Positions 1 through 7,845 of a DNA stretch of 11,941 nt are shown here, piece after piece. Below the pieces are notes generated by a model that saw only the letters and a list, made by a program, of their open reading frames with translations, did not search any database and was not told where the DNA came from. How positions within the stretch are numbered: the stretch's first letter is position 1; each line of letters begins with the position of its first letter. This DNA comes from Euperipatoides rowelli (Eukaryota > Onychophora > Udeonychophora > Euonychophora > Peripatopsidae), in the NCBI GenBank assembly GCA_003024985.2, contig PXIH01S0045837.1. One strand, written 5' to 3'. The translations under genes and the position numbers were made by a program.

Positions 1-60
1 AAAAAATAGATTAGGACTAGGGACAACCTCGCTGGACTATAGTCTGTTGTTGTCCGACAT

Positions 61-84
61 ATTTGTATTTGTATTTGTATTTGT
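61..84. repeat. (ATTTGT)4 microsatellite
   Basis: Four perfect ATTTGT hexamers in a row, followed by a degenerate ATAAAT. This is a simple sequence repeat with no visible coding role. Confidence 0.9.
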
Positions 85-679
85 ATAAATCAACATCTTA
101 TCCGACTCAATATATTATTATCATATAATTATACCCGCCAATACAAAAACACAAACCAATCAAACATTATTGAAACCATAAAGAAAATTTTCTAACAAAA
201 AGATTTTTAAATAAATTTCTGACCAATTTCTGAGAGTAGTGTTGTTATCACCATTGGAAGACTATTAAAAATTATGTTCGCATCAATTAATGGTCATCTG
301 TCAGTATGTTTTAAACGTGCACAATTAATATTTTCCAAACAACCATTTCTACCCATTTTAAAGCTAAGCTTGTTTTATCTATTAACAAATGTAGATAGTA
401 ATACCTTCTTGCTCTAATATGGATAATTACTTTACACTTTTTCAAATTGTATCTAAACCACATGGAATCCATTTCATTTAACCTTAACATATAATTCATA
501 TTTCTTGTTGTTTCATACCAAAAACTATCTGTTTAGTGATTGTTCATTGCATCGATTCCAACAAAGAATATTGTGCTATGACTGGAGACCATGACAATGA
601 TCCATAATTCAAGAATGGAACAATATATGTTGAAAAAAATTTAACGAGAGTGTTAGAATCCAATCCTTCAATATTAAAG
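85..679. other. AT-rich stretch without a recognised gene
   Basis: I see no supported gene, RNA gene or TIR pair here. The only long open frame is a 62-codon minus-strand frame at 311-499, which looks like chance in this composition: it has no domain and is rich in Leu, Lys and Tyr. Just upstream, at 21-55, is a small nested inverted repeat: GGACAAC (21-27) against GTTGTCC (49-55), around the 10-bp palindrome GACTATAGTC (35-44). Confidence 0.5.
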
Positions 680-1239
680 CATGGTTTCTTAACCTTTTTG
701 AGTCATGAACCAAATTGGGGTAATAGTTTTGGTTTAGTGACCCAACTAGAATGCCCAACAGCAAGTACATCGAATACATTCGGCGTCTAGAAAATGACTG
801 ACTACCTTACAATGACATGAGCATCTAGAAACTGGAATGCCTAAGTCCCGTTTAGTCACATGATCAAGATGGACCGCAGCCTTAATTTTTTTATTTACAT
901 TTCTAACTTTAATGTTACCCTTAACCCTAACTCCACCTACGTGTGAAATCCACTATGCCAACCCTATGATAATCAACAGTCCTAACCTTACCGTTACATT
1001 GAACCCTAACTCCACCTACGTGTGAAATCCACTATGCCCCAACCCTATAATAATCTAGAGGTGAAATAATCTATTTTGATAGATTTTAATAATTTTGACA
1101 CCACTTCCGTCAGCCATCCCATATGACAGAAATACATGCAAAGATGTTAAAATATTCTTTTTGTTGAAAATATTTGGCTACCCACAAACATGCTAAGCAA
1201 CCCTATTTTGGGTCACGACCCATAGGTTAAGAAACCCTG
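680..1239. mobile_element. hAT-like non-autonomous DNA transposon
   Basis: The left end begins CATGGTTTCTTAACC and the right end reads GGTTAAGAAACCCTG, an inverted match over about 16 bp (positions 680-695 against 1224-1239) with one mismatch. After a 2-bp gap the arms continue with GAGTCATGAACC on the left and the complement of GGGTCACGACCC on the right. Ends of the form CAGGGTTTCTTAACC followed by GGGTCGTGACCC resemble hAT superfamily termini. The 8-bp flanks (TATTAAAG and CTATAAGA) do not form a clear target duplication. The interior has no transposase frame and holds two units of the tandem module at about 890-1075. The element is about 560 bp long. Superfamily assignment is inferred from end sequence only; the paired TIRs are directly visible. 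Confidence 0.6.
917..1075 (+). repeat. Module M, two tandem units inside the hAT-like element
   Basis: The block CCCTAACTCCACCTACGTGT followed by GAAATCCACTATGCC, AACCCTATRATAATC occurs twice, starting near 921 and near 1003. The two units are almost identical over about 60 bp. Related single or double copies lie at 4190-4262 (plus) and about 4970-5200 (minus). The function is unknown. The units contain CCCTAAC motifs that only superficially resemble telomeric repeats. Confidence 0.85.
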
Positions 1240-1660
1240 CTATAAGAACTACCATGCTCTTTTATCTTTTACTTTTAATAATACAATCAATTTTACCTTA
1301 AAATATTAATCTATCATCTACTACAATACACAAGATTTATCTTCATCAACAGCAGGAACAATTATATCTTCAATATAATATTTAGCTAGATTTTCAATAT
1401 CCTTAACCCTCTCTTGAAATATACACAGTCTAGTTTTTATTAATACACCAGTGAAAACTATACCCTTTATACAGTGATAAATGTTTGGTGTTCAAATAGA
1501 TTAATAATATATTTTATTGATAAGAATCAATATAATTATTGTACAATTTATAGGTGGAAATTATAAACATATAAAAATAACATCACACAAAAGCCATTTT
1601 TATATAAAAATCAAACAAAAATTATTATTCAATCTTATGTAACGTTGTATCTTTGGTTAT
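1240..1660. other. AT-rich stretch without a recognised gene
   Basis: I see nothing supportable here beyond AT-rich sequence. A TTGTATC at 1645-1651 lies just outside the next element and is the reverse complement of that element's GATACAA motif, so the element or a neighbouring copy may originally have extended further left. Confidence 0.4.
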
Positions 1661-2044
1661 CGGTACAAAGGTGTTAAGTCCATTTTTGGTCAAAATGTCT
1701 TAAGAAAAAAAATTAGCTTTGCAATGGTACAATTGTCATAATTCTACTATTCTCTATAATGAAATGTCAGGCATTGGTATTTTTGTCTTATTAGCAAAAC
1801 AAAGATTGTATTCTTTTCAAAGACGATACAATTGTCACAATTCAAGTACGGGTAATGACATTAATATTATTAAGTTGTGTTTACATAGTATGATACAAGA
1901 ATCTTAAGTCCACTTCTGACTTTTGTATCTTAACCAAAATAATTTTACTTGTGGTACAAAAAATATAATTCACGTTATATTTTTTAAAACCTTATTTTGG
2001 CTCTTCTAAAAAATCAAGTTTTTGGACGTAACACTTTTGTACCG
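1661..2044. mobile_element. 384-bp TIR element with GRTACAA motif array
   Basis: Positions 1661-1682 and 2023-2044 are inverted repeats matching at 20 of 22 positions; the outer bases are CGGTACAAAGGTGTTAAG on the left and the complement of a near-identical string on the right. The interior carries direct repeats: 1664-1714 resembles 1894-1944 (both contain TTAAGTCCA), and TACAATTGTCATAATTC at 1728-1744 recurs at 1827-1843 with one change. GRTACAA occurs at 1662, 1726, 1825, 1892 and 1953, and inverted at 1923 and 2037. No clear target duplication is visible, so the superfamily is unassigned. A 62-codon frame at 1719-1907 reads across the repeats and has no recognisable domain. The spaced motifs are typical of transposase-binding subterminal repeats, which is an inference. 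Confidence 0.65.
1958..1985. repeat. 11-bp stem-loop within the TIR element
   Basis: AAAAAATATAA (1958-1968) pairs perfectly with TTATATTTTTT (1975-1985) around a 6-nt loop TTCACG. In AT-rich DNA this may be fortuitous. Confidence 0.6.
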
Positions 2045-2600
2045 CTGACAATAAATAAAACTCACAGAAAGTTACAATAATGTGTCCTCCCCTGTATTAT
2101 TTTTTCCTTACTACTTTACTAAAAGTTATCTATAGCTCTTGTTACAATCTTTGTGAAATATAAAGGTAAGGGAGAAGAAAATTATAACTTTAGACTGTTT
2201 TGGCACTCATGTCTACATTTACAGTGTATTCTTAAAAATACAATTCTGCATCATTTATCCAAATATGATATAACATAAATTTTATGTACAGCTCTAGTAA
2301 GTGGTCTGGGGGGGGGGGTGGCTTCTGGAGCTTGTACATATAAGGGGTAGAAGATTCTATCCTGGGCAGCCCTGGTGCGGAAAATGGCAAATTTTCACTC
2401 ACCGTAAATTACTCATCGGGGAATTCTTCTCATTACAGACTTCCTAAAATCAGTCTGATAGGAAAAGAATTGGATTTATAGCAATGGTTTAAACGAGAAC
2501 AGTAGAACGGCTAAGAATGTGAAGAAGCACAATATTAACTGATGTGCAGACGTCCTAAAAACATGTACATAAGTTTCTCGTATATTGTAAATAAAATCCG
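2045..2600. other. Gene-free stretch with a G-rich patch
   Basis: Mostly AT-rich. At 2296-2420 composition changes: an uninterrupted run of 11 G (2308-2318) is followed by GGCTTCTGGAGC, GGGGTAG, CCTGGGCAGCCCTGG. TGTACAGCTC near 2285 and GAGCTTGTACA near 2328 form a weak inverted pair around the G run. No frame of useful length crosses it. A short hairpin, CAGACT against AGTCTG, lies near 2437-2458. Confidence 0.5.
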
Positions 2601-2625
2601 TGTTTCTGCCCTGAGGGCAGAAACA
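2601..2625. repeat. Perfect 12-bp stem-loop (25-nt palindrome)
   Basis: TGTTTCTGCCCT (2601-2612) pairs perfectly with AGGGCAGAAACA (2614-2625) with a single centre base G2613. It is unusually GC-containing for its surroundings. It could be a head-to-head remnant of transposon ends or a cruciform-forming site; no conserved RNA family is recognised. Confidence 0.85.
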
Positions 2626-3420
2626 TATATTTAAAAAAATAAATACATTTTATAAACCGATTTGTTTTAGCCAAAAATGAAAAACAAAAGCCATTATTTA
2701 CAACTCGGGTAAAAATCCATATAGACAAATCAAATGTCAGGGCGAGTTTGAACTCAATACATTTAAAGACAATATTGCTTCATGACAAAATAACGTTTAT
2801 CATTTAAGTATTTTTTTTTATATTAGTTTTTGAGATTCTCCCCTACAGTAAGTATTTTAGACCTTGACATCTCTGAATTTATAAATTTCCAAAAGGAATC
2901 ATTCTTTTGTTGTTTTATTTCTGATTTTTTTTTTCTTTTCTTGTTTTTGACCTTATATTTCCTTTAAAATTTTGTATTTGAAGACATAATAAAAAAATTG
3001 AAAAATGAATACTGTAAGCCATGAATGATGGTAAAGTCAATGTTTTTTTTTCTGGAAATGAAAAAAAAAAATCATACACGAATCTCAATTACTCTATTTC
3101 TTTTCTTTCCTGAACAATGATATTAATAATATCCAGGAAACTTAAGAGTTATGACAGTGAATTTTTTTTTTTTTCAAGGATAAACATTACTCACTAATAA
3201 AGAGGGAATTATTGAATTGAAAAGATACATATTGGAAATTAAAAAAAAAAAAAAATAAGATTAAAGGTTGTGTTTTTGCTTTAAATAAGAATTAATTTGC
3301 ATTTAAAATTAACAAATTAAGTTAGAAATATACAAATTTAAATATATATAATTATTTTTCTCTTTCTTTGTTTTGTTTTTCATACCTTTTAATTGTAATT
3401 TATTTTATTAAAGATGTTAG
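2626..3420. other. A- and T-run rich stretch without a gene
   Basis: Homopolymer runs dominate, including T9 (3043-3051), A11 (3061-3071), T13 (3162-3174) and A15 (3241-3255). No coding frame, TIR pair or RNA gene is visible. The A runs on one strand next to T runs on the other could be tails of old retroposons, but no body sequence is recognisable. Confidence 0.5.
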
Positions 3421-3954
3421 GGAGGGGTAAGTGCTAGGGGTGCAGTCCTATTTAAAAATGTACCAGGGTGCTAAAACAAAAAATATCAGCTTTTTTTGGG
3501 GGTGAGGGGGTGGGGGGTGCTGCCAGAATTTTTAATATTGGAAAGGGGGCCATATGGTTCTATTTTGTTTAAAGTTAAAAGTTAGTGGTGTAAGCTAATT
3601 GTTTCTGTGGTCCCTTAAATGATATAGGCCTACTATAAATAAAACTTTATTTACTTTTAAAACAATGCCCATAATTCTGCTTTTAAACAAACGTCATCTT
3701 CAGGCAAATATCACCAATCTGAATATGACATGACTGTGTCAGCAGAACAATGGGGCAGCAAACAAGTTTTTAACGGTATGGTATTTAACAATTTTTTATC
3801 AGAAATCTTATTTTTTTATTAATCTTTAAAATATTAAGACTGACTTTATTGCATTTTTTTAAAAGTACCAGGGTGTGCCCTGCCTTAAATAAAAAGTACC
3901 AGGGCACGACCCTAGCCCCACTGCACCAATTGTAAGTGCCCCTATACAAACACA
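3421..3954. mobile_element. Possible TIR element with G-rich/C-rich arms
   Basis: The left arm starts AGGGG and reaches GGTGCAGT by 3447. The right arm read in reverse complement also starts AGGGG (near 3953) and reaches GGTGCAGT, with about 17 of 24 positions matching without gaps. Inside the arms the string GTACCAGGG recurs at about 3460, 3865 and 3897. The last two copies form small hairpins, such as CAGGG-TGTG-CCCTG. G runs on the plus strand (3498-3502, 3506-3510, 3512-3517, 3545-3549) fall in the left part and C runs in the right arm. No transposase frame or clear target duplication is seen. The 60-codon minus frame at 3785-3967 covers these repeats and is not a credible protein. Confidence 0.35.
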
Positions 3955-4149
3955 AATAGAAATACAAAAATTAATATATTAAAAAAAAATAGAAGAAAAA
4001 CAAACTATTTCATTGATTGATTGAACATGAAGATGACAGAATTTACTTTTGTGTTTCGCTCAGTTTTAAGGGCGCGTTATGTTTCTTGACATGACTTATC
4101 AATACGTTAATACAATGTTACTGATTTAGACATGCATACATTGTTTTAT

Positions 4150-4344
4150 TGGTGCTACTTTAGCGTGAGATCTATAACATTACATTACTAAACTTACCCT
4201 GAAACTTAACTCCAACTATGTGTGAAATATACTATTCTCCAACCCTTGGATAATCAACAATTGCAAATATGTATTATGTAATTGTAGGTAAATGTCCTGG
4301 TTAGACTGCAGATTAGTGGTTGACTGCACGCTAAAATAGCACCA
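4150..4344. mobile_element. 195-bp MITE with 18-bp TIRs
   Basis: Positions 4150-4167 (TGGTGCTACTTTAGCGTG) and 4327-4344 (CACGCTAAAATAGCACCA) pair at 17 of 18 positions, and pairing stops abruptly at 4168. The element is flanked on both sides by TTTTAT (4144-4149 and 4345-4350), a candidate 6-bp target duplication. The interior carries one copy of module M at about 4190-4262. It has no coding capacity, so it would depend on a transposase supplied elsewhere. Superfamily is unassigned because a 6-bp AT-only duplication is not diagnostic. Confidence 0.75.
4190..4262 (+). repeat. Module M copy inside the 195-bp MITE
   Basis: AACTTAACTCCAACTATGTG, GAAATATACTAT, CCAACCCTTGGATAATCAAC follows the same order as the units at 917-1075 with scattered substitutions. 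The copy is more diverged than those two are from each other. Confidence 0.75.
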
Positions 4345-4350
4345 TTTTAT

Positions 4351-4865
4351 TTTAGTACCTGGTATTTTAAAATGACTGTTTTTCATTGTTTGGACATATT
4401 AATATTGGAGGCTAGTTTTGTAATTTGATTTAATTTTCATTGTAAATGTTTATTTTTTAAGTATATTGTGCTATTAATTGTTAATACCCTGTTTTGTATC
4501 GTAATATTGGCAAATGTGTATATTATTAGGGTTTTTTTCTTTTTTATATATATAAATAAATCTCCCCTCCAAAGGGAGGAGAGATGTATTCTTTTTGGGT
4601 TAATGATAATCTATAATCTTCCCGAAGGAACTGCATATTTTACTTATAATAGTATATATTACACTAGCACGGTTCTTAAAGAGCCAACATACTGAGTTAT
4701 AAAAAACCCGCCAAAGCCAGGGGAAAAACCGTTCCAAAGCTGGCCCAACTGAGACGTGAACCTGTAATGTATCTGCTTGTCATCATCATCAAGTTTTACA
4801 TCCTGCACGAAACAGATTGTGCCATGAAGACACAACATTATTAGGATTTTGTTTAATGGCTAAAT
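4351..4865. other. Gene-free stretch with one stem-loop
   Basis: A 75-codon frame at 4468-4695 starts with a hydrophobic segment rich in Ile, Val, Leu and Phe but has no recognisable domain; it reads across an AT-rich tract and the stem-loop at 4560-4585, so I do not call it a gene. Nothing else is supported. Confidence 0.4.
4560..4585. repeat. 11-bp stem-loop with one mismatch
   Basis: The left arm 4560-4570 (ATCTCCCCTCC) pairs with 4575-4585 (GGAGGAGAGAT) with one C-A mismatch and a 4-nt AAAG loop. It is GC-rich relative to its surroundings. Confidence 0.65.
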
Positions 4866-4969
4866 TATGCAATTACGTTTTGTGTTTGCCATATCAATTT
4901 TGCATTTAATAATTATTTATATTATATTTAATCTCATCTTTATTTAAATTAGAATTTATTTATTTTGGA

Positions 4970-5200
4970 GACAGGGTTAGAATAATATTAAGGTTAGGAT
5001 TGTAATAAAATATTAAATCTATACAGAAAGGGTTGTTGATTATCTTAGGGTTGGAGCCTAGTGGATTTCACACACAAAGTTTGAGTTAGGGTTCAGGGTA
5101 AGGGTTAAGGTTAGTAATGTAATGAAATATTAAAACTATCAAAAAGCGACTATTGCTTCTTTTAATTATCCTAGGGTTGGGGAATACTTGATTTTAAATA
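4970..5200 (-). repeat. Module M, two units on the minus strand
   Basis: Read in reverse complement, this holds CCCTGAACCCTAACTC, GTGTGAAATCCACTAG and CCAACCCTAAGATAATCAAC, matching the plus-strand units at 917-1075. A second unit ends CCCCAACCCTAGGATAATTA. Between the units lie TTTAATATTT and ATTACATTACTAACCTTAAC-like linkers that also appear upstream of the other copies, so the family is longer than its conserved core. Confidence 0.75.
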
Positions 5201-5309
5201 ATTTATAGCTAGGATTAGTTGTATGGTTTTCCGTTTAGGATCTCATTGAATTGTTTATAATAACAGATGTAAATTACAGACAATTAATAGATTTATTCGT
5301 AATTTTAAC

Positions 5310-5353
5310 ATTGAATTGTTAGTGATAAGTTTTATTTTCAATAACAATTCAAT
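5310..5353. repeat. 12-bp stem-loop
   Basis: ATTGAATTGTTA (5310-5321) pairs perfectly with TAACAATTCAAT (5342-5353) across a 20-nt loop. Confidence 0.7.
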
Positions 5354-5482
5354 ACTTTGAAATTAGAAACGTGTCCATTAATTATCAGTAATTTATGTCT
5401 GGCATTGGTGGCCATCTTGGAACACAGAAGTAAATTCTCTCCATGAAGATTACAAATATTTAGTGATAGGCTTATGGATTAT

Positions 5483-5520
5483 TTTTACCTATAAACAATG
5501 TGGATAGTTTATAGGTAAAA
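5483..5520. repeat. 14-bp perfect stem-loop
   Basis: TTTTACCTATAAAC (5483-5496) pairs perfectly with GTTTATAGGTAAAA (5507-5520) around a 10-nt loop. It is compact enough for a hairpin RNA or a collapsed pair of transposon ends, but no known family is recognised. Confidence 0.8.
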
Positions 5521-6128
5521 GGTGTGTCTTCCGCTACAAAAAATATATATTTTAATATAAGTTATATACTGTATAATATGGAAAATTAGATGAACGAAGT
5601 TGTTTTAAAATTGGACAAAATATTTCTACAGACGAGAATCACAAAAAATGCAAATTGTGTATTTTTAAAATCATTTTCTGTGATATAGTTTACATGACAT
5701 TTTTAAATATTAAATAATATGGTATGTATTACATTTTTAAATGATAAAAGTAATCAAAATATTATTTTTTAACATTAAAGCACTTAAAACTTCTTTTTCT
5801 TGCAATAAATCATTTATTTGTCTTAGTAAAAATAAAATAATATAATGCTTTGTTTTTAAAGTTTAAACATTAATTTTACATTTCCAGGTAATTATAATTA
5901 GAGAATTACTTTGTAGGTTACTATTGATTTCATTAATGGTTGGTTAATGGATAGTTGAAAATTAATTCTGGCAAATCTACACATATTGGGGGTATCTAGA
6001 TCTTATGTGACAGTTGATTGGTCTGGTTATAGAATTGGTGGTATTGGTATAGCCTACCTATATTATCTAGTTCAAAATTTCTTGGATTAATTAATTATTG
6101 ATCAATGATTTGTAATCGGAGGTAGTTA

Positions 6129-6472
6129 TGCAAAAAGGAACCAACCCACATTAAGTTGAATTGGAGATAATTAAGGTTAAAGTTTTATTATATTCTAATG
6201 TAAAAAGGAACCAAACCATATTAAGTTGAATATGGTTAAAATTTTCTTTAGTTTTTGAAGAAAGTAGTGTTGGTTGGTTCTGTTTAGCAAAATCATTTGT
6301 CATAATTATTTATTCATATAATGAAAGTGTGTGTTGGTTCAAGACATTATTTTTGTACAATAATGCTTTAAGTCACTTGGTTCTGTATTGTAAAATGTAA
6401 ATTCATCTGTTTTCTACTATAGTAATATATAAAACCCATTTTTCAAATTTTGAGGGTTGGTTCCTTTTTGCA
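6129..6472. mobile_element. Mariner-type MITE, 344 bp, TA target site
   Basis: The ends TGCAAAAAGGAACCAACCC (6129-6147) and its exact reverse complement (6454-6472) are perfect 19-bp TIRs, each bordered by TA (6127-6128 and 6473-6474). A TA duplication is the hallmark of the Tc1/mariner superfamily. The left end is duplicated internally: a diverged copy with TAAAAAGGAACCAAACC and TTAAGTTGAA follows about 70 bp later, near 6199. On the right, TTGGTTC recurs near 6277, 6335, 6379 and 6457, which in reverse reads GAACCAA. These look like subterminal transposase-binding repeats. There is no transposase frame. Confidence 0.85.
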
Positions 6473-6549
6473 TAAATAATTATTAAATAAAAAATTAATA
6501 TGGCAAACACAAAACGTAATTGCATATTATCTATGTTTATATTGACAAT

Positions 6550-6747
6550 GTTGTTTGGCGGAGTAGCTGTGCATGGTATACTGTTAAATATTGTGTTAAA
6601 GGAATAGGTGCTGATGTTCTAGTTAAGATACACTGTATGTGGTTCCCATTCTTGACTATTCATATTTGGCTTGGACTCCATCTTATTTTAATTATGATTC
6701 ATTAGAAAGGGTTCAAAGATACTGTACCAGACAGATTGTTTATTTAA
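6550..6747 (+). pseudogene. LINE reverse transcriptase C-terminal fragment, 5' part
   Basis: In the frame running from 6636 to 6746 the translation reads YVVPILDYSYLAWTPS, then DSLERVQRYCTRQI at 6696-6737. This matches the well-known pattern at the C-terminal side of non-LTR reverse transcriptases, YVRPILEYxxxVWxP followed by LERVQRR. An upstream piece, ADVLVKI at about 6610-6630, fits the preceding LLVKLY-like segment but lies in another frame, so a frameshift separates them. The 5' limit is uncertain; nothing RT-like is seen before about 6550, just inside the end of the 55-bp inverted repeat. The coding sequence breaks at 6747, exactly where a TTAA-flanked insertion begins, and continues after 7349. 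The copy is dead: it has frameshifts and stops and lacks the catalytic RT core and endonuclease. The clade is probably CR1/L2/Jockey-like, judged from the tail. Confidence 0.8.
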
Positions 6748-7349
6748 TCCTGCAGTAGTCATGGTCAAAATGTTACAAGAGTCATCACGGTGTTTTTGTA
6801 CATGTGTATATTTTCTCCTTTCTTAATATTTAATCTTTTAAAATCAACTAAATATGATAAAATCCTTTAAACTTTGACAATTGTATGCTCTTAAATGATA
6901 GTTTGATGCAATGTTAGTATTTTATCCCAATATATAATAATCGGAAAAAGTGCGAAAAAAAAAGTTACATTAATAGTCGCGGTATTTGATAGATACTTAT
7001 CTTATAAAAACGATAAGAATAAGACACATTAAGACAAAAACATGCATTTCGTGTAGTTATGTTTTGCTTTAATAACTAAAATATGTTAGAAAACATTAAT
7101 ATTAATTAAAATAACATTAATAGTAATTAAAAAAAAACTTACGTAAGTCGTCGTGGTGTATCTGACAGATAAAATCACATGTAATCAAGGTATGCCTTGC
7201 CATCACAGCACCGTCTAATTGACTGATGAAAAAAATGAGTTAATTCAGGCACATTGAAAGCTGCATAATATTCTAGTTCAGCACGTTAGCTAGAATGACA
7301 TGAATGAAGATGAAATAAGTATCTCAAAGATGCCGTGACTACTGCAGGG
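6748..7349. mobile_element. piggyBac-like non-autonomous element, 602 bp
   Basis: Positions 6748-6764 and 7333-7349 are 17-bp TIRs matching at 15 positions; thirteen consecutive bases, CCTGCAGTAGTCA against TGACTACTGCAGG, are exact. The right end reads CCCTGCAG in reverse complement. The left flank is TTAA (6744-6747) and the right flank TTGA (7350-7353), one change from a TTAA duplication. CCC-type ends with a TTAA target duplication are characteristic of piggyBac. The insertion interrupts the LINE reading frame, and its removal restores the expected spacing between two RT motifs. The interior lacks a transposase frame. It contains a 21-bp tandem pair (7092-7133) and a 12-bp palindrome ACTTACGTAAGT (7137-7148). 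Confidence 0.65.
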
Positions 7350-7784
7350 TTGAAATGGGTGGTAATGCTTTATATTATTTAGATAGACTTGAGCTTCTTG
7401 GTATTAACTCTGTTTGGGTCATGTATAACATTAGGAAATGTAAATTTATTTTTGATGTTAGATCTGGAAGATATTGTAATTTACCTAGAATCAACGATTA
7501 TATTCAGTTTGTTGACAATAAAAGTTGAAGTCATGTTATTATTGATAGAACCTGGTTAAAATCTACTGATAGATCTCCTGCAGTTAATACTTCTAGGGTT
7601 TTGTAATGATTTGCCTAAGGATATGAGGAACATCACATTAACATTATAATTTGTTAGGATGGCTAGAAATCATCTTCAAATAAAGTCTGTTAAAATATAT
7701 ACATATGATGTGATTAATAGTTATATATAGGGTATTATTGTATTTTGTGTATTTGTTTATTGCATGCAATATACATCATAGATG

Positions 7785-7810
7785 TATATATCTATTTGTA
7801 TAGATATATA
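7785..7810 (+). repeat. Stem-loop in LINE 3' UTR
   Basis: TATATATCTAT (7785-7795) pairs with ATAGATATATA (7800-7810) over 11 bp with a TTGT loop, 14 bases before AATAAA. 3' stem-loops are recognised by the RT in some LINE clades; that role here is an inference. Confidence 0.6.
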
Positions 7811-7823
7811 TACTTTTTATACC

Positions 7824-7845
7824 AATAAAGGTTTATTCTATTCTA
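7824..7845 (+). terminator. LINE polyadenylation signal and ATTCT tail
   Basis: AATAAA at 7824-7829 is followed by the tandem tail ATTCTATTCTA at 7835-7845, ending the LINE copy. The neighbouring sequence shows no continuation of the element. Confidence 0.7.

Larger units (their letters stand above)
5201..6126. other. AT-rich interior with hairpins, no gene
   Basis: No coding frame of note. CATTGAATTGTT occurs as a direct repeat near 5245 and 5309, and two perfect hairpins are listed separately. A GGCCATCTTGG string near 5410 resembles a YY1 core site, but a single short motif is weak evidence. Nothing else is recognised. Confidence 0.4.
4866..6526. mobile_element. 1.66-kb region bounded by 55-bp inverted repeats
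   Basis: Positions 4866-4920 and 6472-6526 are inverted repeats over 55 bp with only three mismatches (4895, 4902, 4903). Each arm contains GCAATTACGTTTTGTGTTTG or its complement. The interior has two minus-strand units of module M (about 4970-5200), several hairpins, and a mariner-type MITE at 6129-6472 whose end coincides with the inner end of the right arm. No transposase frame is present and no clear target duplication flanks the arms. It may be a non-autonomous TIR element with a later insertion, or two inverted copies of one dispersed repeat. The arm match is directly visible; the single-element reading is an inference. Confidence 0.6.

Noticed and set aside
2063-2190. AAAGTTAYAAT inverted similarity around TCTCCC
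   Set aside because: The match is short and interrupted; not better than expected in AT-rich sequence.
4468-4695. 75-codon open frame with hydrophobic N-terminus
   Set aside because: Hydrophobicity follows from T-rich DNA, it reads through a hairpin, and no family is recognised.
4725-4760. TGGCCCAACTGAG resembling a tRNA/SINE A box
   Set aside because: No B box at suitable distance and no cloverleaf could be drawn.
917-5120. CCCTAA/TTAGGG motifs suggesting interstitial telomere repeats
   Set aside because: They occur as isolated motifs within a longer conserved module and never as a regular hexamer array.
6520-6705. 61-codon open frame
   Set aside because: It is mostly out of frame with the LINE reverse transcriptase signature that lies in the same DNA; only its ADVLVKI part may be authentic LINE sequence.
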